In this document: piece by piece, positions 55,990 to 64,000 of the stretch
Numbering within the stretch: the first letter of the stretch is position 1
Layout of the letters: every line of letters begins with the position of its first letter
Assembly (NCBI GenBank): GCA_032622095.1
Contig: CP136063.1
Span: forward strand, 93,659,980 to 93,723,979
Length of the DNA: 64,000 nt
Source: Siphonodentalium dalli
Lineage: Eukaryota > Mollusca > Scaphopoda > Gadilida > Siphonodentaliidae
Direction of reading: 5' to 3'
Notes under the pieces: generated by a model
What the model was told of the DNA's origin: nothing
Seen by the model: only the letters and a program-made list of their open reading frames with translations
The model's database searches: none
Made by a program: the position numbers and the translations under genes

Positions 55990-58900
55990 CGGTAAACTAC
56001 ATGACATGTTATACATAAAATAATTGTGGTCAGCAATATCATCAATATGTTTACTCAGAATCATATATGTGACATGCATAAACATCACCAATACATTTTA
56101 CAAATTTCACAATGGTGCAATATGGTGTGAACAACAATCAAATCTGCATGTACACTATTCAGTTTAGTCCCAGGATGGGGTGACAGAAAGGGGCGGTGAT
56201 CTCACGTGTTCCTCGCCATGTTTTATATATTCACAAAGTTTATGTAATACAATATTAGCAGATTGTTGAAGGAGGGTTGATAACGTGTGCAAGTTGTAAA
56301 CAGTCAATGCCCACGATGGTAAGAATCTCCTCCTGAGAGAGTTAAGGGCGCCAAATTAGAATAATTCGAATAAGTGATATGTTCCACCTACTGCACCGTT
56401 ATCACATAATGAGCAAAACCTGTTTTCTACGTCTATTTGGTTCCAAGTGCCCGTTTCAAATATCGAAATCAAGCAGGTGCGCATTTTATCGAATTATAAA
56501 ACACAACTTGGCAAAAAAGAATTACCTATTATTATCGTTGGATGATAACAAAGCAGTTAACACTACTATTAACCGTGGTCAAGTGGTCCTGCTAATTTGC
56601 TATGATGTTGGTGGGTTCTGACGAATTGCTATGCTTCTGGTAGGGCAAAGTTATGCTTTTAAGAAAAAGTACCGTCATCGTATTTCATGTTGTCATTATC
56701 CCGGCGTTTGGCAGATCTGAACAATTAATCGAGAAAAAGCCACTATGTCCAAAAAAAACATTCAAATACATGTACATGCAAATCTTTAAAGCAACCCAAA
56801 CTTTTATTACCAGAAGTGGACGTTTCAGTCCTCTATCATAACATATGGAATCATTAGATTTGCGTTATATGTCAATCATTCCATTATTTTAAAAAACAAA
56901 TTTACAAAGATAGATATATTTGATAATGCCTGTAAACACACAGTGGTGGTAACTCACTCTCTGTCCCACTCTTTCCTTCTCTTCTGTTTCAACTGATTCA
57001 TAATAATTTTACTATTCTTAATGTTTTGCTTTCTTGTCATTTTCATTTCCCCTCAACATGTTCTCGTTAACTCGGCCTCTTGCCATACGCTCCTTCTACA
57101 TACTATTCTGCATGCTTTTCTTTTCTGAGGAGATAACTTCAGATAAGCGGTGACCCGCTTGTCGTTAGATCCTCTGCACCCTCTTCTATTCTAATTATAT
57201 AAATCATAATGTTCACTGTCTTGTTTTATGTATACATGTATTAATTTATGGTAGAAATAAATATTGTTTAAACCAAATACATGTTCATGTATATTGTGAA
57301 ATATTTTAATAATGGGCGTGTTAGTTGCTGTAACCCAGCCATAATTGAAATGACTACCCCTGTCGTTTTACACACACCAGCGCCATTTAGTTAAATATAT
57401 ATTTGTTCTTAAATATTTCATAAAGACACTGGCTTTTGGTCAAATATCTAGGATTAACCAAACACATCAAAAACGACAATTTTAGAAAATATAACGGTAC
57501 TGGGGGTTACTGGGGTTCAGATTTGTTAAAATGGGTGACTGGTGCAAACATGGGCGGAGCCAGGGTCATAACATAAACAAAAATGTTATTTAGCTTGAAC
57601 TCTTTTCTCAATTTAACCAAAAAAAAAAAAAATTAGATTTTACTCCTTGCACAAATGTTTTTCTTTATCATTATTAAATTTTTAATTTTAAATTTAAAAC
57701 TAACCACGTTATAACATCCACCAGGGTACACCGACTCGGTTCTTAAGAGCATCTCTTTGGCCTATATACCAGAAGAATAGCAATTCAGCAGGCTCCACCG
57801 CCACCATCATCGTAGCAATTCAGCAGGCCCCACCAGCATCATAGCAAATTAGAAGGACAACTTAACATTTTCTATACTAAAGCCGTTATCCCGTCGTTTG
57901 TTGAACTTATTGATCATTGAAATGTACACTTTATAACTGAATGGAAGAATACATTTATAACTGAATGGAAGAATCCATTTAATAAAGAAACGGTTGTGAT
58001 TATGGCGTTCCGCACAAGTAACAACAAACTCCATATATATGTCGATAGAACACGGAGCTTGGACAAGCACTGATTATTGCGACCAATTTTGCACCCTGTA
58101 ATATGGATATGAGTGATGAATACCACACGTTATATGCTCAGGGACGTGACGACAGGGCGGTTTGGGTAAAACATTTCAACATTTTTCCAACTAGTAATTA
58201 GTGGGGAATGCGTTGTCTATGTATTTAGACCAAACATTAGCATATTTTCGCACTTTTTGTCAAAGTATTGGGCTGAAATGGCCGTCTGTTGGAAGTTTAC
58301 AACCGAAGGGGTAGGGTACAAAAATAATTTTGCAAACCTAGTTCAAAGGGGTGCAGTTGAAAATGCCAGAAATACTCTGAAAACAGGCATTCTGAATATT
58401 CAAGGACTTCCTCGGCATAGAGAGATGCGCGGTGCCCTCCACCAGATCATATATAGTTACAGGTCATACTAATTTATGGTCATATTATGTAGTTTTAATA
58501 GAATGTATGAAATAAATCTGTAAATTTGGATTGTTTGTCAACGGAATACGTCACTCCACCAGCACAGTGTTTGTGTGTCTGTTTTTGGTAATGATTTAAT
58601 TTTAATTTTCTGTATGCTTATGCATGTCTGTTATTCTATTTCAGGTGATGATGCAGTGTGGCGCGTGTCATGGGTGTCGCAAAGAGCGCTCCATGCCTAA
58701 GGGCGGCCCTTTTCAGTTTGTGTTGTATGTGGCATTATTGGTTTCATGGTTTATTGATTTTAAAAAGCTGTGAAAACTCACAAAAAGTAAGAAATTTGGG
58801 TGGGTTAACATGTTTTTAATATTCATCAGTGTAGGCCATCTCGTAGCCAGATTTCTCTCGCCTGAAATTTGCCGTCTGCACGTGCAATTGTTTCGACAAT

Positions 58901-59465
58901 TTCTTTCTATCTAAATGTACCCATGAAGAGTGTCAGAGTGGTCTACGGGGAGTGCTATTGTTTTCTTATTCAAACTGCTAGGATGCCTCTATGAGGAAAT
59001 AATTTATTAACACCCCTGTCAGCAGATTTTTGCCACTAGATTGAGAGATAAATATCCACAAGGTGATAAATTAGCACCCGTCGTTGCACCTTTTTGTCCA
59101 TCGAAAGTGCTAACATGTATCTTCCTAAGAGTGGTAATTTCGCATTCGGGTGAGGCAATTTTCACATCCAGTTGAATGATATATGCTAACCCGCCAATGG
59201 AAATATAAGTTAGCACATTCATGGGCTGGTGATATATTGCATCCCTTGCGTGTAAATATTTCCTCCCTATGAGAACAGTTTGTCTCTCGAGTTGTTAGAA
59301 TGTACGAATATTCATCAGTTCTATCATAGCCCTGTCGGGAGGCCAAACTCACATTTAATAAATAATTGCTGCTAATTATGCTTGAGTACAATTGAATTGT
59401 GCTTCGTCACAATTGAAAACAATATAATATATAGCACCCCTGTGTCGTAGAATGGTGAAATTGAA
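55990..59465. other. Intron 1, mostly unrecognised sequence
   Basis: No exon found. 57000-57265 resembles a retroelement 3' UTR ending gtagaaataaatattg. 57900-57975 contains a duplicated ttataactgaatggaagaat. The frame at 58257-58472 has no family match. Confidence 0.45.
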
Positions 59466-59479
59466 GATGTGTGTGGAAC

Positions 59480-60100
59480 CAGTCTAAATGCACGCAGACA
59501 GAATATCCGCCACAGACACAACACGCTCATGTCTGGACACATACACGCTCTTTGTCAACGACACTGCGGATACGAACGCTCTTTAACTATCACGCGATTA
59601 ACCCATGAATTGCCATTGCGGTGGCGGGTGGATTGGAGAATGAGTGCTCTGACGTTCTCAGAAGCGGTGCGATGACATATATATCATTTGTGGGTACCCG
59701 TTTCAAGGTGAGGGTCACCTCGGGCGGAAAAACTGACCCGATGAAAATCTCCCCCCTTCCCAGGAACCCCTAAGTACGAACACAGACATAAGAATCACAC
59801 AACACGCTCGTGTCTGTACACAGACACAACACGCTCATGTCTGGACACATACACGCCCTTTATCAACGACACAGCGGATACGAACGCTCTTTAACTATCA
59901 CGCGATTAACCCATGAATTTCCATTGCGGTGGCGGGGGATTGGAGAATGAGTGCTCTGACGTTCTCAGAAGCGGTGCGATGACACTTCATCAGGAATTTT
60001 ACCCTTAGATAGGAAGTTTGGGCTGAATCCGTCCGGCAGTTTTCCCGGCCATAGCTAACAGACAAACAAACAAATAGAAGTCCCAAAATATATATTAACA
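59480..60100. repeat. Dispersed repeat with internal 0.3-kb duplication, R3-like tail
   Basis: The block acacaacacgctcatgtctg, then gacactgcggatacgaacgc, then gttctcagaagcggtgcgat occurs at about 59517 and 59820. The tail reads catagctaacagacaaacaa then tcccaaaatatat. Confidence 0.8.
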
Positions 60101-60109
60101 CTAGCAGGT

Positions 60110-60684
60110 GATCCGACTTCGTCCGGGCTTTGACCTTGAATTGACCATTTTAAAGGTCAAGGTCAGGTCGGGGTCACGATTTGACCCGTCGAAAACACTC
60201 CCCGGCAAAAGTATCCCTAGGTATTAAATTTCGTCGAAATCCGTTAATTTTTTTATTTAATTTGAGTTAATTCTGCCTTTTTAATCAAGAGAAATGATGG
60301 TACCCGTCCCGTGTCGGGCGGAAAAACTTACGCGTGAAAATCTCCCCCGTTCCTTGGAACCCCTAAGTACGAAGACAGAAATAAGAATCACACAACACGC
60401 TCATGTCTGGATACAGACACACTACTACACGCATACGCTCTTTATCAACGACACTGCGGATACGAACGCTCTTTAACTATCAACGCGATTAACTTCACAG
60501 TGCCAATGACGGTCATTTTGGTGACTGAGAGTGGAGAAGGGATGCTGGGAGCCTCTCCAAAACGGCGGTAAACACTGCCCGTGGATTTTAAACCTTAGAT
60601 TGGAAGTTTGAGCTCAATCGGTCCAGCCGTTTTCCCGACCATAGCTAACAGACAGACAAACAGAAATCCCAAAATATATATATG
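60110..60684. repeat. R3-like dispersed repeat, second adjacent copy
   Basis: It starts actagcaggtgatccgactt then cgtccgggct, parallel to 11240, and ends ccatagctaacagacagaca then tcccaaaatatatat. It includes a third copy of the gacactgcggatacgaacgc block. Confidence 0.78.
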
Positions 60685-60884
60685 GTAGCGATTGGTCGAA
60701 CGCGCTGACCACTTTTGCGAGCTCCCAATGTAATACACACACACTTATAGGCTATATACCCACTACTTTATTCATAGAGCATGTAAATGTACGGGTATAT
60801 CGTGCGCATTGATATATTGCATATCTGATCAGATATATATGGAAAGACTCGAGGCAATATCGATTGTTTCGGTAGATTGTCGGT

Positions 60885-61063
60885 CGAATTATGGGTACTT
60901 TTCAGGATTTAGTCGGAAAAATGGCTTGTGCCACTCATCGGAAAGCTCTCTCCTCGGGGAGAGCTTTCCGATGAATGGCAACAATCCATATTTCCGACTA
61001 AATCCTGAAAAGTTACCCATAATTATGCTGTGGTTAAGAAGTCGATTACTTAGAGCATTACTG
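60885..61063. mobile_element. Foldback MITE family M2, 5'-trimmed copy
   Basis: It begins inside the left arm at cgaattatgggtacttttca, has the centre ctctctcctcggggagag, and keeps the complete right end gagcATTACTG followed by TA. Confidence 0.85.
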
Positions 61064-61329
61064 TAAATCTTCCAAACACTCATCGCGATGCTCTATGAGT
61101 GTTTCTGTTCAATCTCCAAGGCCACCTCAAGCTTTCGGGACAGTTTTATGGGCTACTTTTATAACAGAAACTTCAACTTCAGGAATAAACCACTTTACCT
61201 TGCCTTTACAGAAATTAGTATGGCCAATCTTCAGTTGTTATTGTGTCTTATTAAAGGTGGATTATCTCTTTGTAAACATGTATTACATAGTTACCGGGGT
61301 AGACAATATTAGATTTGAATCGAAGACAT

Positions 61330-61660
61330 GCTGAAAAAAAAGCCGCACCAGAGTTTTCTACATTTGACTGCACACTGTGACAACTATTTTTGAACAGGCC
61401 TTCTACGGGAGACCATTTCGCACATATTCTACGAATGCTCTGCCGTAAAACTATTTATAAATGAGATACAAAAATGGCTGAATAAACACAAGCTGGACAT
61501 TTCCATAATTCATTTCAATATACTGTTTGGTCGTCCCCGCCAACAAAATATCAGAGTAAAAAAATTATTTCTGACATTGCTTAAGTATTACATATACACA
61601 ACCAAATTCAACCCCGTCATAGTTAACAGAGACCAGAAATTTTATTGTGTAATTTAGTCA
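61330..61660 (+). pseudogene. Non-LTR ORF2 C-terminal fragment, copy 1
   Basis: It reads HFAHIFYECSAVKLFINEIQ then KWLNKHKLDIS then NILFGRPRQQNIRVKKLFL, with upstream frameshift. The pattern H-x-F/L-Y-E-C-x-x-V-K-x-F, W-L, F-G-R, N-x-x-x-K/L matches the C-terminal region of non-LTR reverse-transcriptase ORFs after the catalytic domain. The body is about 95 percent identical to 62893-63185. Confidence 0.65.
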
Positions 61661-62028
61661 CAAATAAACGTTAATTAGACTCATTATTGCTCATAACTAT
61701 GGAATAAAACAATGCAATCAATCAAGCTGGGACACTTGACGTTCGATCCGTAGCTATATGAACATCATACTGCTCTATGTCGATATATGGTATCACCCGA
61801 ATGGCCTGATCTAAAAATAGACCAATAAAGTGTCCCAATAAATCATTTCATTGCATAATACAATATTGGAAATAAAATCAATATTAATTGATAGAAGCCT
61901 TTCCGGACAGGGGTCGTCAATTCATCGTTATTATTTTATAACCACGCAACTATTTCTAATTTGTTATTACTTGGCACTGAAAGGGTTAAAGAGATAATCC
62001 ATGTTTAAAAGAAAAAGGTATATTGTCG
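61661..62028. other. Intron 1, nothing recognised
   Basis: No repeat partner or exon seen. Confidence 0.35.
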
Positions 62029-62425
62029 TCAAGACGTAGGATGGTGTACATAAACAGGAACCTGCTCGTGTTGCAGAAGTTTTGCTTCTGTTTACATAAC
62101 ACAGCGCAATTATATTGGATAATCCCACACACAAGATATAAACGCTCTTTATTATTTCCATATCAGGAAAACGGTAACAAATAACGCTCTTTATGTTTAC
62201 CATATCCGGATCTGAAACAAAAGCCAGGTTCTGTAACGTTTTTTGCTTTTGTTTACATAACAAATGAAAAACATTTGACAATAACATACTGTTTATGCCA
62301 TATTTTTGATTGGTATAAGAACAAGTCTGTCTATATATTACTATTCTTTCTGTCTATGGCGGTTTTTGGCGGAGCTGAATATTTTAACAGCATACCCACC
62401 GACGCCGCCCGTATCTTTAACCACT
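62029..62425. repeat. Dispersed repeat R4, copy b
   Basis: Inverted relative to 16395-16800. The plus frame MAVFGGAEYFNSIPTDAARI at its end is open here but shifted in the other copy, so it is not evidence of a gene. Confidence 0.8.
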
Positions 62426-62681
62426 TGATGACTAAATACTCGCTAACGAAGAGATGTTTAGATAATAAGTTCAACAAACGACACACAGTTTGTTTAACAT
62501 ATTATCTTAATATTCCCTTCAAATGACTCACTATTTATGAATCTTAATAATATGTCTTCTACAATAAAGTATTGAATTATACCAGAGACCCTTCCCAATG
62601 AAGAATAAACGACTCCAAACGTAAATTTTATAACGCACTGGGAGAATCCATTCAGTCGTGGAAGGTTAAATTGGTACTCAC

Positions 62682-62755
62682 GTTGCGGACAGCCATATAT
62701 CATTCCCATATCTCCTCCTGACCATGTGCTCGAGAGCACGATGTATGAAGCCGAA
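62682..62755 (-). CDS. Soluble guanylate cyclase exon 1 seen: H-NOX N-terminus
   Basis: This 74-nt exon encodes FGFIHRALEHMVRRRYGNDI followed by WLSA and two bases of a Thr codon. It matches the start of sGC beta H-NOX domains (M-Y-G-F-x-x-x-A-L-E, then R-x-Y-G-x-x-x-W). The acceptor is strong: a long pyrimidine tract ending tttcattttgcag. The donor is AAC|gtgagt. Phase goes 0 to 2, so the codon is completed by the G that opens exon 2. Since the family begins M-Y-G-F, the ATG should sit at the very end of an upstream exon, as it nearly does in vertebrate beta subunits. I could not place that exon: ATG|gt candidates occur near 62826 and 62860 but neither is convincing. An (AT)n tract lies directly upstream, at 62769-62793. 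Confidence 0.88.
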
Positions 62756-62768
62756 CTGCAAAATGAAA

Positions 62769-62793
62769 AAAAAAATATATATATATATATATA
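62769..62793. repeat. (AT)n tract upstream of the first exon seen
   Basis: A-run followed by about ten AT dinucleotides. On the transcribed strand it forms part of the T-rich tract before the acceptor. Confidence 0.85.
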
Positions 62794-62892
62794 AACAGAA
62801 GCCCACTAGTCCCATGTATACCATCTGAGACAAACGCTCTTCGTTTGACCATATATCAGGAATATACCAGCAATAAACGTTCTTAAATGTTC

Positions 62893-63580
62893 CATGCTAA
62901 AAAAAAGCAGGAACCTGAGTTTTCTACATTTGACTGCACACTGTGACCACTATTTTTGAACAGGCCTTCTATGGGGGACCATTTCGCACATACTCTATAC
63001 GAATACTCTGCCGTAAAACTATTTATAAATGAGATACAAAAATGGCTGAATAAACACAAGCTGGACATCTCCATAACTCATATCAACATACTGTTTGGTC
63101 GTCCCCGCCAACAAAATATCAGAGTAAAAAAATTATTTCTGACATTGCTTGGTATTACATATACAAAACCAAATTCAACCCCGTCATCCTATCCTTTAAA
63201 TACTGTCTACATGAACTTGACAGACATACCTCTCAGATAAATATATAGCGCTTAAGAGAGATATTCTCAAGAACTTCCAGTGGAATGGTGTGACATATAC
63301 CTTGCCGTTTCAAGCACTTTGAGGACCCATAACTGCATGTAGTATGTTATTTAACAACATATATTAATTTCTGGCACGGATAGGAGCAATGTTTATCATA
63401 TTAGAGACTATAAATGCATATACAAATCATACTTTTTTTTTTAGCGATCGTCCATTCATAAACACAGTCTGTGGAACAACAAAGCATGAGGTGTCGTTTC
63501 GATTTTGAATGTATGTAAGGTGTGAAAAGTTTTAATATGTCCATTTATATAGTGTCAATAAAGAATTTTTTTTTTTAAAC
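62893..63580 (+). pseudogene. Non-LTR ORF2 C-terminal fragment, copy 2, with 3' UTR
   Basis: Same coding remnant as at 61330 (HFAHTLYEYSAVKLFINEIQ, then FGRPRQQNIRVKKLFL). It continues through about 300 bp to caataaagaatttttttttt near 63560-63578, which looks like a polyadenylation signal and A/T tail. The Cys of Y-E-C is Tyr here, a sign of decay. It lies just upstream of the first cyclase exon seen, on the opposite strand. Confidence 0.65.
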
Positions 63581-64000
63581 AACAATGGGGCAGACATGTG
63601 CACTCTCTTATTTGGCACCATCAAACTAAACTATAAGTAATCTTCTATACCAGAGAATAATTAGATTATTGAGCCCATTACGGGGTATGTAATTGGAACC
63701 AATTGATTAGTCTATTTATTACACCCCTGCATCAATTTGTTGCGATATAAATAATGGAAAACACAAGACAACAGAGCGCTACAGTTGGTAATGTTAACGA
63801 TAATGAAAGTCCCAACTTGTTCCATTTCTAATTGGTCATATCCAGATACCAATTAATCAAATTGGTTAATTAATGCAAAAGACAACTATTAGAAGGATAT
63901 TATAATGGTCAGATATCTTTCAAAAAGGGAAGTTTTAACACGTTTTGAATTATTGTCAGCCTAGCAAAAATTACAACGATCGCCTCTTATAAAGAGCGTC
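63581..64000. other. Window end, nothing recognised
   Basis: AT-rich sequence. If the Met exon of the cyclase is outside 62756-63580, it may lie here or beyond. Confidence 0.35.

Larger units (their letters stand above)
5502..62755 (-). other. Gene span: atypical soluble guanylate cyclase, ten coding exons found
   Basis: Ten exons on the minus strand join with consistent phases at every junction: 62755-62682, 55402-55296, 53564-52686, 50988-50672, 43157-43005, 42071-41917, 25370-25097, 15965-15607, 8404-8045 and 5616-5502. The coding total is 2793 nt, about 930 residues, with a TGA stop at 5504-5502. Domain order is H-NOX (residues about 2-186), HNOBA (221-354), signalling helix (356-390), class III cyclase (about 405-600) and a long tail (to 931). 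Residue numbers assume the ATG lies immediately before the first exon seen, as in sGC beta subunits that start M-Y/F-G-F. Known family role: NO or O2 binding at ferrous haem regulates GTP to cGMP conversion in the cytosol, normally as a dimer. The start exon and promoter are not identified. Length fits Gyc-88E-like proteins better than vertebrate beta1 (about 620 aa). Confidence 0.9.

Noticed and set aside
62275-62526. Plus frame with MAVFGGAEYFNSIPTDAARI as a gene
   Set aside because: It lies in dispersed repeat R4; the other copy is frameshifted there and no domain is recognised.
1-64000. tRNA or rRNA genes
   Set aside because: No cloverleaf boxes or conserved rRNA segments were recognised; the only tRNA-like match is the retroelement primer site.

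Overview
This is animal (metazoan) genomic DNA, AT-rich and very repeat-dense. It looks like a marine invertebrate (lophotrochozoan or invertebrate deuterostome); the species cannot be fixed from the sequence. The grounds are one multi-exon gene with long introns, GT-AG splice sites, RNA-free intergenic and intronic sequence, and a typical invertebrate mobilome: a Penelope-like element, several non-LTR elements, a gag-bearing LTR element, hAT-, TTAA- and mariner-type MITEs, palindromes, and mini- and microsatellites.

One host gene is convincingly present and it covers almost the whole window on the minus strand. Ten coding exons between 62755 and 5502 splice together with matching phases at all nine junctions. 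They encode about 930 residues of a soluble (NO/haem) guanylate cyclase with a beta-type H-NOX domain, an HNOBA domain, a signalling helix, a class III cyclase domain and a Ser/Thr-rich C-terminal tail of over 300 residues. Size and layout resemble the atypical Gyc-88E / GUCY1B2-type cyclases. The initiator-Met exon is not located and may lie above 62755. The haem ligand and the two metal-binding aspartates are kept, but the transition-state Asn and Arg of the cyclase are replaced by Ser and Gly. It may therefore need a partner subunit.

Layout by region. 1-5500: 3' flank of the gene with dispersed repeats, a TTAA-flanked MITE, a non-LTR fragment and a 28-bp minisatellite. 5502-8404: the last two coding exons, with a TIR-bounded 2.25-kb segment filling the intron. 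8405-15606: intron with a Penelope-like pseudogene split by a hAT-like MITE, two copies of a dispersed repeat, and a long inverted repeat. 15607-15965: exon 8. 15966-25096: intron dominated by a 5.3-kb array of about 200 copies of a 26-bp unit. 25097-25370: exon 7. 25371-41916: intron with a double hairpin, related 30-32-bp minisatellites, a complete 8.35-kb LTR element (28056-36407) carrying only gag, and a CCATGG-rich 148-bp satellite. 41917-43157: two cyclase exons. 43158-50671: intron with two reverse-transcriptase fragments and a decayed repeat-associated gene of unknown function. 50672-55402: H-NOX/HNOBA/cyclase exons separated by MITE-filled introns. 55403-62681: first intron seen, with dispersed repeats and non-LTR fragments. 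62682-62755: the most upstream exon found.

No tRNA, rRNA, CRISPR array or second host gene was recognised. All very long plus-strand open frames between 18.4 and 23.8 kb are by-products of the 26-bp satellite.
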